Positions 16,513 to 29,321 of a stretch of DNA of 64,000 bases are shown here, one piece after another (position 1 is the first letter of the stretch; each line of letters starts with the position of its first letter). Where the stretch lies: assembly GCA_000181795.3 (NCBI GenBank), contig CM012953.1, positions 6,740,974 through 6,804,973 of the forward strand. Direction: 5' to 3'. This DNA is from Trichinella spiralis (lineage: Eukaryota > Nematoda > Enoplea > Trichinellida > Trichinellidae). The notes under the pieces were generated by a model. The model made no database searches. It saw only the letters and a list, made by a program, of their open reading frames with translations, and was not told the DNA's origin. A program made the translations under genes and the position numbers.

Positions 16513-18335
16513 TTACATATGCAAATGACAAAAAACTCTGCGACATTCTGAAACAGAAATTGGAAATGAACAATTCGCCTTCTTCGCTGCCAATCTGCAA
16601 GCACCAATAGCAGGCGAAACCGTTAATTCATACAATACGATCTCTTTTATAACTGGATCTTTATCATGCCTTTGCATCAAGCCATTCAGAAATCCTTCAA
16701 TAAATTCAAAACAAATCATCATTTTATGTTTATTAAAATAAATTTTTAACTTAAAATTACCCTCTTTCATTAATAAAGAAAATCAACTAAATTTGGGATA
16801 AAAAATTTGAAACTTATTTACCGTAACAAAAAAAATTTAATATACATTTTACATAAATTAACAATGAATTTCGAGTGTTACAAGTTAATTTGAAAAACTA
16901 CCTTTAATTATCATTGAAAAAGTAATTTAAAAATACCTTTCTTAAGTAAATCGAAACTTTTCCAAACTGAACCCATAATTAGAACTTCCAATTTTGGAGA
17001 ATTTTCTAGATGCATTGCTGAAACAATTGCCAGTATATGAGCACCGAGAATTTTACCAGCTTCCGCAAATATTTCTAATATTAACTCATCCCCGTTTTCT
17101 GATGAAGCTAAAAAATTGCATATTACAAAACCCGCTTTTGAATAATGCTTCTTTCTTCTTTCTTTACCTTCAGCAAGAAATTCGCAAAATGATGCTATTT
17201 TAGCTTTGGAAAAATTATCGTATAACAATTCAAAAATCTGCTCTTTTCGCGATAACTGGAAATGATGGAGAAGTTTCGCCTTTATACGACTAGCATCATG
17301 AGATGATATTTCCAAACCCTCTTCAATAGCAAATACTTTGCGAATGGCTTTTGTGCTTATCCAATATGCTAAAAGATTTGTGTGATATCTTTTTACTAAT
17401 GCATTTTCTATTAAATATACGCTAATAAATATAAATCTAATATGAATATAAAATACATAGCGGCTGCATAAGCAAATTTAAATAACATATTTATTTAATG
17501 TATTTACGTAGCATAATCGCAAAACTTCAATTAACATATGACAAGGAAACAAAACACTCATGATTACGTTATAATTTATGATGTGAAAGGAAATATACCT
17601 GATCCATCATCACCGATTAAATGTCCCCATCCTCCACAACCCAAAAGGCGACCTGTGATATCAATGGCACGACAACTCGATCCAGTACCAGATATCAAAA
17701 CAATGCCATCTATAGAGGGAAGAAAAAAAATAAAATAATCACACACAGAACAATGTACTTTTATATCTTAATGCAAATGAAACTTAACCTCTATATATGA
17801 TATAGCCGTTTATATGCTTATAACTTAATTAAAAGCAGCAAATAATGCTCTAGTTTCTATTCGCTTACTTTCATCAAACGCAGTAAGAAGAGCACTATGA
17901 GAATCACTAATTATGACCACACTTTCAGTTATCGCGGGATAAGCTACAGAAAATTCGGCGACGAATTTTTCATTTCTTTCTTGATCTTCGGCTCCACTCA
18001 TCGCCAGTGCCTATTAATTTCAGAAATAGCAATATATATGAAGCAAATTATTTTTAATACCAAAATTGATAATTTTGTATTTTTTGGTAAATCAGCAATT
18101 TTCAATGCGCTGTATATCAAATCAACGACAACCTCAAAAACCAGAATAGATGAACATAGCTGAAAATAATTTTAAAGATTTTAAAGAATCAATGTTACAA
18201 ATAAAAATACCAAACGCTTACGTAAATGTTCGTACCGGCACCAGTACAATGTGCTAGAATAGTTCCTTTTTCATTCATTAGTATAAGCGTTGTCTTTGTG
18301 GCTCCCCCATCCACTCCAGCGTAATAGATAGACAT
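16513..18335 (-). CDS. NAGK: N-acetyl-D-glucosamine kinase
   Basis: Cytosolic sugar kinase of the ASKHA fold that phosphorylates N-acetylglucosamine for salvage into UDP-GlcNAc. The first exon (ATG 18335) encodes [19 protein letters not shown], the N-terminal phosphate-binding DGGxTKT loop. Further exons give [14 protein letters not shown], then [13 protein letters not shown] with the Asp at the position of the catalytic base. Next come [13 protein letters not shown] and [15 protein letters not shown], the glycine-rich and adenosine regions. The 16.9-17.3 kb exon encodes the C-terminal lobe, including [16 protein letters not shown]. The last exon encodes [19 protein letters not shown] and ends at 16513. 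Order and length match the vertebrate enzyme of about 344 residues. It is divergent from the 18832 gene with about 500 nt between the starts. Confidence 0.93.
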
Positions 18336-18831
18336 TGTAAAAACAAGTTCTAATTCTAATCGTCTGCGATGTCCATGCTTAATATATTTGACAAAATTTT
18401 TTATCTAAAAATTTGTTTCAAAAATTGTTAAATTTAGAAGCTATGGCAATTATATTTACAACATTCTAAAATTTTAAAACATATTGATAAAAGATTTTAA
18501 CTTGCATTTCGTTAGCATTGCATTTCATGCAAATAAATTTTTACCTACTGAAATGCATCATTAATTCTACGGAACAGTATTTTCAGTCGAAATTTTTATT
18601 AAAAAAACGATACAAAAACATACTTTAAAAATACTGATTATCAATGCAAATAAATTTTAAAAATATACTGTTTAAATAAAACAGTCTTTACACCTTTAAG
18701 TATTTTCAAAATAATTATTTACTTCAAAATTACTGTAATCGATTTGGTAACAAAATTTTGTAAGCAAATCAAGGTGAAATCATACGGTACTTATGCTAAA
18801 ATTTTACACTAAAATTTACATATAATAAACC
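18336..18831. promoter_or_regulatory. Shared upstream region of a divergent gene pair
   Basis: About 500 nt separate the ATG of NAGK (minus) and the ATG of the acidic orphan (plus), so promoters for both should lie here. AT-rich. No specific motif was identified, and the call rests on gene orientation only. Confidence 0.4.
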
Positions 18832-19230
18832 ATGGCCGGTGTTCCTCCTTTTGATGTACCTAGCTTTAACTTCTATGTGGAATCTGTTAAAATACTGCCG
18901 AAGAACTTTGTTCATGGAACATATAATATTCAATCTGAAACAGAAGAAAGTACTCGCTCTTCACAACTGTATGAAGTTGAGTTTCCGGTGGGAATGTATA
19001 ATCCTAAACAACCATTTGAAGTCGAGCGGTTTGAAATCAGAGATGGATCAGGTGAAGATGTTGAAGAAATAGCTGTAGTTCAACAACACGAAGACGATTT
19101 CGACGACCGCACTCCAGCAGAAGAGTATACATCTTCAGTTGCATCATATTCAAATGCATCTCCTAATGATGAAGAAGAAGAAGAAGATGATGTTGCATCA
19201 TCCGTAGAAGCTAATTATTATTTTGAATGA
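18832..19230 (+). CDS. Small acidic protein, unrecognised (possibly RPC7-like)
   Basis: Single-exon frame of 132 codons with a clean ATG (context ACC ATG G) and no intron. The N-terminal half has mixed composition with aromatic residues (FDVPSFNFYVESVKI). The C-terminal third is strongly acidic with a DEEEEEDD run, and the protein ends in NYYFE. An acidic tail ending with an aromatic-rich YF-E motif and a short N-terminal FN..E.V segment are loosely like the RNA polymerase III subunit RPC7 (POLR3G). The central part does not align in my memory, so this is only a hint. The frame is supported by length, start context and position next to NAGK in a divergent pair. Confidence 0.55.
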   Translation: MAGVPPFDVPSFNFYVESVKILPKNFVHGTYNIQSETEESTRSSQLYEVEFPVGMYNPKQPFEVERFEIRDGSGEDVEEIAVVQQHEDDFDDRTPAEEYTSSVASYSNASPNDEEEEEDDVASSVEANYYFE

Positions 19231-20818
19231 ATACTACTATTTTGCTCATATATGTATGAAAGTATATTGATCCCTTTATATTACTGTATTACGTTGTTAT
19301 ATACATATTATACTCTCGTAGATTTGTCTTAATCTGATTAATAGAATAACTTGCATTTCAGATTTCATTTATTAAAACTTATTTTAGTATTTCTGTTACT
19401 TCTATGCTGTTATTTTTATGAAATGCAGGGCATGTATATTATCAATTTGGATTTGAATGCAAAAAGTCTATTATTTTCAATATTTGACAAAATTCCCTTT
19501 GTATAGTCGTGCGTCGAAAGTTAAATTTTCAAAGTAGGCTACATAGAAATCTCGAACCAGTACACTTAAAATTTTAATGCATTGTTATATTAATGTATTA
19601 ATATATTACTATAAAAATATTTGATGCTTAAGTGAAATTAGTGTTTGTTACCTTCCAAGCAAAACTTTTTCAAATGTAAACATTACAGTATGCCAAAGAA
19701 AATGTAGTTACTAAGGAAAACTGTTGCTTTAGTTTTTTCAGGTTAAATATTAATGTAAAAGATTATATGTTAAAAATTCACTAAAATATTTAAAATCTTT
19801 GCTATTTATTATGGCATAACGACTGTTCTTTCTTCAAAATAATTTCACCATTTTAATGAATATGTTTTTATTTAATATTATCATACAATAAAATTTTATT
19901 TTTAGAGTGGAATAACACTATTTTATTTAAATGATATGTATCATAAACTTTAAATGATTCATTTTGCGACACTGACTTCATCATCATTTTGTGCTACAGT
20001 ATATAGATTCCGCCTCTTGACTTTATTTGGAAATATATTACTGAGATAAGCATATTTTTACATTTAATTTTGTGACTTGTATACATTTTTTATATCTTTT
20101 TGTATCATTTTTTCTCCATTTGTATTTAAAATATTTTGACCTTTCATGCTGTTGTACTTGGTATTTTCAGCTAACTTCAGCACATGACCTACGGTGAAAC
20201 TAATATTGCTTGATCTTCATTGGTAAGTTTTATTTTATTAAATTGAAATATGTGCTGTATACTCAGATTAAAATGCGTAGTTGATGAACGTTCCCTGTTT
20301 TTTTTAATGTTAAGTTATTTTATGAAATCTTTTGATTATTTTTTCACACATTCTTTATTGTTTAATTGAAAAATGTTTATAGTTATATATTTTAACTTAG
20401 ATTTCTTCAGCTCTGCATTTTTATTATGTGTCGGGGCTTATATAACTTTGAACGACTTTTCATTTACTTTTCCATTTGGTCGAACATTTCAACAACCACT
20501 TCATTGTCAGAATTAACGCGAAGCATGCATGTGAAGGACACTGTTTTCTACCGCATTTTTACAGAAACATATCACTTTTAGCATGCTAATTTTCAGTTTT
20601 ATTTCTTGTATAAAGTGATAAACCCAATTAAAGGATTATTAAGGAATTAACAGTTCACGTTAGTTTCAGTATAACAATACTGTGCATATATATTCGATTA
20701 AAAAATACACAGTAATTTTACTTTTAAGCGCATTCTTTTTTTTAGTATACATTTAATTTCTGCCAAAGAGTTTAATCTGAAAAGATAATTTAATGGTGCT
20801 TAAAACTGACTTGCTAAA
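19231..20818. other. Intergenic or 5' untranslated region before SIN3
   Basis: About 1.6 kb without a coding frame. It may include SIN3 5' UTR exons: a pyrimidine tract ending in CAG near 20170 and GT sites nearby are compatible, but nothing proves splicing. Confidence 0.45.
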
Positions 20819-23800
20819 ATGGAGCGATATGGTGAAAATCATCCTTCAGGTACTTTTTGTAAAATCTTTTAAACATTAATATAGTCATTAAGTAATTTTT
20901 TAAGTAAGTCGATCAGCAGATACTGCTAGTAGCACTCACATACCATTATATGGCAGTGCCAGTGCTTTTGCAGCGTTGCCCTCAAGATTTCACCCTCCAG
21001 CACTGCAGGCCACACAAACTAATTTGATTCAAACTGGAATGTTTGCAAGTTCGCCAATGGCACACGGCTTGGATGTATTGTCTCCTCGCATTCCATTTTT
21101 GGCGAATCGAGAGATACGCTTTAATTTTTACCAGTCTCACTCGTCAGCGTAAGTATTTTCTGTTTCCTTGATTTTTTAAAAATTACACCTATAAATCAGC
21201 CCTATTTGCAATTGTCTTGTTTTGTTGTTATATGACGGTTGTTTTTAAAAAGTGAATTTTCAGCTGCGGCATTCACTTTATTATACTGCCAGATTGATTT
21301 TTTAAATTTATATTGTTGACACTGCAGCATTTATTTTAGTTTTAATAGTTAAACTTTTGAATTATTATTTATATGTTTGACTTCCAAAAGTTCTTGCGGT
21401 TATTTTTTTCTCAATGTAGAATAGTTTGTTTTCACGTTTTACATTTTTGTTTTTTGTTTGTCTGATCGTTTTACATTTTTGTTTTCTTCACATTTTTCGT
21501 ATTGTAAAACATGGCATTATTAATATAAAAATGAATAATAGGTATTTTTGGTTATAATGATTTAAACCATTGGGCATTTTACCGGAAAAAGTTATTATAA
21601 ACATGTAATGGTTATTCATTTGTGTGTTTATACATGCGTTTTTGAATCGAAATGAACAATAGCTAGCTTTTTATATATTTACGTTTTTCATATTAATAAT
21701 TTCTCATTAAATGAGAATGATTAAATATTTGCTAAAGTAATGTGATTATAATGTAAATTTTTGAGCTTATTTAAGTGTAATGAATGGGCTTGATAGTTGG
21801 CAAATGTCGTTCTTTTGCGCCATATGCTTTTACTGTAGTAATTAGGTAATCAGTTTTATAGTAAATTTTTATTTCATTCTAAGTTTATGTAGTATTTCTG
21901 TTTAATTTTAAGTTAAAAACAGTATTATGGGAAATGAAGAATTTTACATTTTGCAGTTGAATTGTTTTGACATTCTTTAAATAATTTTTTATAAGATGGC
22001 TATTTTAATGCTGCAGTTATTGCTTAAAAGTTTGATTTTTTCTTATTTTGCTTTTATTTTTATAAAAGTTTTTGAACTATTCTGAAACTTCATAAGGATA
22101 TATAATCTTATGTTATACAGTACTATTATTTTATTTTTAAAGATGATCAGGTTATGGTACTGTGGTTGGAGCTGAAATGTTGTTTGTTGCGGGAAACTGT
22201 GTTCTGTTGCTGTACTGTCTTGCATTTTATTAGCAGTGATTTTGTTTTTACATTTTATTTGCTCACTTAATTTTTAGTGAACATTTATTTATAATTATTT
22301 TTAAATGTTTTGTGTTTCGGCTGTTTTTTGTTTATTTAAATTTTTAATTAATGATTTGCGAGCAATGAATTGGGATTTGTGTAGCAAATGTTATAATATT
22401 TTTATTATTTTATTTACTTTTTTATTTTTATCATCACATATGCATTGTTTTATTTATTTCATTTATTGCAGGATGGGTGGAAGTATTACCGCTGGAACTC
22501 CAAATTTAGCACCTTCAGCGTTTCTTGGTAGCTCACATGCGCAGTTAGGTGGTCCTTCACATAGTTCCAGCGTGCCAACCGATGCAATGGGTTTCTTGGA
22601 ACGAGTGAAAGAGCAGTACATTAATAAACCTGATGTATATAATGAATTTTTGGAAACTATGAAAGAATTCAAGGAACAAAGGTAAAATCTGAACTTTAAG
22701 TGAAAAGTATTATCGTAAAAATTTTTTAGGCTGGACACTGCTGCAGTACTTAAACGAGTTGCAGTTTTGTTTCATGGTATGCCTCATCTGATACTCGGTT
22801 TTAATACGTTTCTTCCACCTGGCTATCGTGTCGACGTTCATGGCGATCGCGCAGAGGAAATTATACTGTACACTCCGTCTGGACATGTGCTCTCATTCAG
22901 TGAGGTAGATAAAGTTTTTTCAATTTTTTATACTGTAAATAACGTGTGATTATTTTCCTCATTGCAGTCGGACTTACTAACTGAAAGAAGAGATCCGGGC
23001 ACTGCCTGTCTCCCTTGTGTATCTATTAAGCAACATTCCATTTTGGATCAGTCTAATCCGGTGCTGGGAGAATTTTCTTTCGCCCTAAATTATGTCAATA
23101 AAATAAAGGTATGCCCAAATAGTGATGTTGCAAATTTTGTTTTTCTTGTACTTATATTTATGTGCATATTCATAGTTATTAATTTATTCAAGTGTTAAGA
23201 GTTTTGTAAATATAAATCTGTTCTATGAATTTTTGTTTTTTTTTTGTTAGACGCGCTTCAGCGATCGTCCAGAAGTGTATGACGCATTTTTGAAAGTTCT
23301 CAAAGAATACCAAAAAGATAATGCAGCATTACTTAGAACAAATGCTTCTTTGGCTGAGAAATCTGCTTTGGATACGAGAATTTTTACTGAAGTTTCTAAT
23401 CTATTTGCCAAGGATCAAGATCTCCTTGATGAGTTCGTCCAGTTTTTGCCAGACGCTTCATCAATGGAAGTTCCACATCAGCCGGGTGTGCGTATGGGCC
23501 CATCTTTGTCTCCACTATCGAGAAATGACGATTCTCCACAGTTGAGCATGAGAAGGCCGCCTTCCACTGAAAACCCTTCGTCATCGTCAAGCAACGAATC
23601 ACTGGTCGATTCGTCTGATATGCCTCGCCATGAACGTCGGTCCTGTCAACGACGTTATAATCGAACAACCAGGCAGAAGAGATCTCCGTCATTTCGCCTA
23701 GAATCGAGGGTATCCAAAGTAAGTATTCCAAGTAGATTTAGTTTTGTTTCATTTAAATAATTTCAGAAAGAAATGATTCGATTGTCGCTACTTTTGATTT

Positions 23801-26800
23801 ATCAATTAAATAAATAAAACGTATAACTAAGGAGATCCTTGTTTCATAAAAATATTTGTAGCATGATGTTCAGATTCAATTTGAATCGCGTTTATCGCAC
23901 ATCGGAATGTTCAGATTGAATCTGAGTCGTATTTATTACACATCATGCTGTTCACTTGTCATGTACACTTACACTAACACTAGCAGCACTAATTTCAGAT
24001 AACTGAATCTTATAACCGCACCTTGTTGGAGTATATTCAGAAAAGATTTTTTCATTTTATGTTGCGGTTTTTACTATTTCATTGTAATAGTTATGGTTCA
24101 TTTAACATTTAACTGCGTAATAGCAAGTATTTCAATTTATAAAATTTAGATTATAATAATTAAAACATAGTTCATCTGTGTCAGAATTAAAAATTGAATT
24201 TTTGAAGAAAAATCAGTTAAATTTCCATATCAAATATATAACATTGCTGCACATTATGACCTAAATTATTAATGAGTGATATGCAAGATTGTATTATAAC
24301 TATTTAAAAAGAGTACCGCACACAATTTTATGTGTTTATTGAAGTAGATTAGAGTTCAAAAGATAATTGAAAAAGCACGGAATGACTTTTAGAGGAGAAC
24401 TCAAGCAGATATGCCTGTGGAGTCAATATGCTATTCGTCTGTGGATCGTCCACTTAGTCCTGCTGTAAGGGAATATGCCTTTTTCTCAAAGGTGACTTTT
24501 TTGAAAATGATAATTATTATTTTTATGTTTGATATATATGTATATTTATTTGTTTGTTTAATTTAAGTTAAGAGACATTTTATCAACAGACGATTTATAT
24601 AGTGCTTTTATCTGCGTGTTGAAATTGTATGTTGATGACTATCTCACTGCAAACGCAATCGTAGATGTGTTTCAAATGAACCTGTAAGTTACAGTTTCTT
24701 TGTTAGATGCTCTGAGACTTTGTGTAACTTATAAATTTCAGGCCTTTATCTAATAAAAATGAACTGCTTACATCTTGGATTACAGAATTTTTCAACAGTA
24801 GCGATGCTGATAGTTCGACTGAAAACGCAGTGGCTGAAATAGACGAAGCGGCCAGACAACGTGCGGAAACTTACTTGAAGCTGGGTATGCACTTTTATTC
24901 GAATATTGTACATTTATTCGTATAAGTCGAATGCTTTTGTAAAACATCTATATAACATTTTATAGACTTTAAGACATGCAGACAAGAAGGACCTAGTTAC
25001 CGTGTTTTACCCCCTGAGTCTGTACCTCCGCGATCTAGCAAACGCAGCCAACTCTCTGCAACAGTATGTATAATAGTTTGTGCAGTACTGTTATTTTATT
25101 AAGAATAAATTTTTTTATGTTAGAAATATGGCATCTTTTTCAAGAAATTTTATAATTATATTTTATTTTCAGGTATTAAATGATGTTTACGTTTCATTTC
25201 CACTCTGGCAGTCAGAGGATACTCCATTTGTGGCAATGAAAAAGACTCAGTATGAAGAAATGATGATGCGTTTTGATGATGAATTATACGAAGTGGAACT
25301 CTTGAACACTTCTTACTCTTTTTCAGATGAACATGTTTTTATTTTAGGCGAACATGATTAACAACGTTTATAAATATAGTATAACCGCCGTAGAAGATAT
25401 TTTGAGTCATCTATGTGAAATGCCAGAAGAGGCTTTCAACAGTTTTTCTCTAAATGACTATTCTGGCAAGACCATCATTTGGCGCGCTTTAAAGAAGTGG
25501 GTTATTTGCATGTACTGAATTTTCAGTATGTTTTGAATTAACTGTTTTCAGCTTGTATGGATCACGAACAGAAGAAATGCTGACTTATGTTAATGCTGAT
25601 CCAATTGCTACTTTGCCTGTTATTTTGATGAGGTAGATTTTTAGTAATATTTGGGATTAACAGTATATATGGAATAAGCTAGATGTATTTCATATATAGA
25701 CTTAAAGAAAAATCTATAGAAGCAAGGGCTCAAGCGCAGACTTGCGATTTACTGTATAGAAGAGATTGTGAAAAAATTTATTGGCGTTCACTTGATCACG
25801 TCGGGCAACAGTTTAAGCTTGCTGATTCGAAAGCGATACGAACGAGAGCTTTGGTCACCGAAATAGACAGTATTTACGATGCGGTAAATTTTTGCACTTG
25901 TTTAACAGATTACGTTTCATCCATAATTTATTTTTTTACTATTTGCCCATAATTTTTAGGTGGACAGTGAAGCAGAATCTCGAGGAGTGCGACCAACAGC
26001 ACGACCACATATACAGTTAACTCTTCCAGATAATCATGAAATTCTCTTCGATGATGCAAAGGATTTACTGTTGTACTGCATGAAGAAACAGAGTGGTATA
26101 AAAAATAACTATTGATCGTAGAATAATTGAAAATTAAAGTACTTTCTTAGGATTAGCATCTGCAACGCGCAGGAAGATTAAATGTGTTCTGACGATAACT
26201 ATTTCAACTTTGCTCGGTTTAGAGTGCGAGGATCCATTTTTGTCAGATGAGGAATCTTCATCAGAAGATGAAGACAATGGTTATTTAATTTTTTTTATTT
26301 CACATACTTTATAATGAGGCATCCTTTTAGAAGAAGAAGATTCTAGTGAAGATGAGGAGGATGAACAAGAAGATGAATTGGGAGATTCTGATGATGAGGA
26401 AGAAGATGAAAAAGAAGACGACGAAGAGGATGAGGATGATGATGACATTAATGATTCTAATGAAGAGGAGGAGGATGAGGAGAATATTGATGGTATGGAA
26501 GTCACTGAAGGAAGCACTGTTTGTGAGGATGAAGATGACAATACTGATGATGGGGAAGAAAGAGAAGATGAAGATGACGATGAAGAAACAGAATTTGCAG
26601 AAGAAGAAACAGAAGAAGTAGAAGATGAAGAAGAGGAGGATGGAGAAGAAGTAGATGATGATGATGATAATGATGAAGAAGAAGAAGAAGATGATGATGA
26701 TGATGAAGATGACGATGCTGATGATGAAGAAGAAACAGAAATAGAAGAGGGAGAAATAGTTGAAGAAGTAAAAGTAGATGAAGATGATGAAGAGGAAGAA

Positions 26801-28802
26801 GAAGAAGAAGAAGAAGAAGATGTTGATGAAGAAGAAAACGAAGAAGAAGAAGAAGAAGAAGAAACAGAAGAATGTGATGAATCTGAGGATGATGATGAAG
26901 AAGAAGAAGAAGAAGAGCTTGAAAATGATGTTGGTTTAAATTCTGGAAATATAAGGGATATGATTGTTGATACAGAAGATGAAGTGATCAACGAAGAAGA
27001 GGTTTCAGACGAAGGTTCTGATGAAGATGCTTCAAAACCCCTTCCCACTTTGCATCACATTATGGTAAAGAATTTGTATTTCATGTTATTTTTCTTATTA
27101 ATGAAAGTACATTTAGCCTGAAAATCATACGATCATCATGCCGCAAATGTGGTTTGTATATTTCCGATTGCATCATATATTGTGCGGCCGTCTAGCTTAC
27201 TTTAGAAAATGTGCCGTTGATCTCGTCGAAAAACATGATAAAATAGAATGGGAGTGCATTTTTCGTACCAAAAAATTGCAGTCATTTTTTTCAGGTTAAA
27301 TGCATTACTGACTTATGCTTTTTTAGCATCTGGCAGAGTTTGTTCTTTTTCAGAAACTCCCATTTATCCAGATGAATTGTATTTTATGCTGTTAGATTTG
27401 TTGAAGATGCTATTTAACAATGAAATAGACAATGGACAGTTTGAAGAAAATATTCGAGAAATTTTTACTATTTACGCCTACAAATCCTATACGTTAGATA
27501 AAATTATTTTGATCATGATTAGACAGGTGAATAATTTGAGCATAGAATTATAAGTATTGCTTTAAAATACGTTTAATATATTTTTTAGATGCAGTTAATG
27601 GTCATCGATTCGCAGTCTATTGAAGCATTGCATCTTTGTGAAAAATGGTTTGAGCATGCCGGTGATAATTTATCATTGGAGAGTCGATTGAAATTAGACG
27701 ACGGATATTATAAAGAAGCAAGAGAATTGTTTGAAAATCAAACTTGTTATAAAATAAGTTTTGTGAGTATTTTGCATCTGTTTGAGTGTATTTTAGTTTA
27801 ATTCCTTCATTAAATTTGTAGAATTATAATGAGAGAACAATTAATTTTCAACTGCTGGAATTTTATGAAGATGACGACTTTGTGGGCTATGCCAGAAAAG
27901 CCATGCCATTTTCTCCCATTGTAGAAGCTTATTTTCGAGTTCATCCTCCTGACGATCTAATAGATTGGAAATCCGCTGTTGAATTTTTTAGTTATCGGCG
28001 ATGGGCAAGTATTAGGTAGTGGAAAATTTATCAAGGAAATTTGTTTTCAATTTTTATGTTCTGTTTTACGTCTTGTCTTTTACTTAAGGCATATGTTGAA
28101 AAATAGAGACCAATCTTTGTCAGAGTTATTAAATTCAAAAGAATCCTACTCTGAAAAATTCTGCATTGCAAATAATTTATCAGCGTCAGATAACGTTGAA
28201 GTTAAAAAAGAGAATATGGATGAAAATTCTGTCGAATCAACTTCAGGAGAAATATTTGTCAATAATGAACTCTCCAGCTTTTTGAAACTAATGCCTGACG
28301 CTGGTGGGAAACATTCAATAATAATAGAAAATGTCTGTACAGAAAATTCAGATTCATGGTGGTCAAATATTTTCTTTACGGTCAAACCAAGCTTTACACT
28401 TGCAGAAAGAAACAAGGTAATTTGCAATTGTTTCGTTTTTATTTTTGAAAGAAATTACAATTTGCATTTTTATAGTTCAATAAAGGGCTGTATGGTGTAG
28501 CATCAGAATTGTACTGTGCGCATCGTACGTGGCTGAATTTACGTGGCATCGAAATTTTAAGTTATTCTGGTGATGATCCTTTGGATTTGATTATGAATTT
28601 TCCAAGATCAAGAAGAAATCATTCGCGTCGACTAAAAGGGGTGCTAGTTATGAAAGAGACGTACAGTGCTGTATCGCCTATAACAAAAACTGTTGTACAT
28701 CTACCATTTCCACTTCCTTTATGGGACGCGAAAAGTAAAGAAGATATGTTCCCTTTCAAATGGTCATCTGAAAAAGAGGATGATGATTTTTGTTCTTCAT
28801 AG
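20819..28802 (+). CDS. SIN3: SIN3 transcriptional corepressor scaffold
   Basis: Scaffold of the SIN3-HDAC complex in the nucleus. Short exons give PAH1 ([20 protein letters not shown], then [20 protein letters not shown], 22.57-22.83 kb), PAH2 ([20 protein letters not shown], then FVQFLPDAS, 23.08-23.46 kb) and a PAH3-like unit ([20 protein letters not shown], 24.47-24.80 kb). The HDAC-interaction domain follows ([51 protein letters not shown], then [20 protein letters not shown], 24.97-25.88 kb). After [17 protein letters not shown] comes a very long acidic insert (26.2-27.05 kb). The conserved C-terminal part follows ([39 protein letters not shown]). The last exons (28.1-28.8 kb) are divergent. 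The start is placed at [10 protein letters not shown] (20819). The next intron but one is about 1.3 kb. A polyadenylation-type AATAAA lies near 28985. Family assignment is secure, the first two exons less so. Confidence 0.93.
23868..23950. repeat. Two related 40-bp units with internal palindromes in a SIN3 intron
   Basis: Two imperfect direct copies beginning ATGTTCAGATT, each followed by a GAATC and CGTATTTAT-like block, lie back to back in the intron between the PAH2 exon and the PAH3 exon. Each contains a small inverted repeat (for example CAGATTGAATCTG), so the array is both direct and locally palindromic. Confidence 0.55.
26221..27060 (+). repeat. Acidic (Asp/Glu) low-complexity coding tract within SIN3
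   Basis: GAA/GAT/GAG/GAC-rich DNA encoding a stretch of some 250 residues dominated by Asp and Glu. It sits between the HDAC-interaction region and the C-terminal domain. The frame stays open throughout, apart from a short intron near 26280-26330. Units such as GAAGAAGAAGAA and GATGATGATGAT mix, which suggests slippage expansion held in frame. The reverse strand reads as a spurious Ser-rich frame. Confidence 0.85.
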
Positions 28803-29321
28803 TATTTTTGTGTTGCTGTAACATTTTACCAAGCTCAGGACTTAAAGAGGTGGAATAATACTTTGCTAGACAGAGATGCATATTCCACAGTAAAGTTCCT
28901 TGAAGCTTAAATTTCAAGAAATTTTCAAGTGCTGTTTTGTGATAATGTAGTACGCATGTACAGTGGATGTTTTAATTTTATTTTAATAAACATTTTGAAC
29001 TTTCAATACTTGCAACTGATGGATGCTTATACAATGTAAATGTAATGTAATCCAATGTAAACGAAGACTTTGTTTTATTGTCCACTTTTTTAATTTAAAA
29101 AATCATTAATTAACAAAAACTCAATTAATTAATTCATACATAAATTGCTAATTAACTGCATGTTGTTTGAACGGTTTTAATGATGTTTTTAAACAAAATA
29201 TTGTATAAAAATCGTTTTAAGTAAATTTCCAAAATTATTTATTTTCATAATACGATCGAAAACAAACAACAGTTAGTTGATAAGCTTGTATTTATTTCCA
29301 GAATACTACTATTGTTTATTT
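28803..29321. other. Convergent 3' flanks of SIN3 and IFT57
   Basis: About 520 nt between two stop codons on opposite strands. It contains AATAAA near 28985 for SIN3. No gene seen. Confidence 0.55.

Noticed and set aside
26281-27048. Minus-strand Ser-rich frame of 255 codons
   Set aside because: It is the reverse complement of the GAA/GAT repeat that codes the acidic SIN3 tract. TCA/TCT/TCC codons arise automatically, and no start context or domain supports it.
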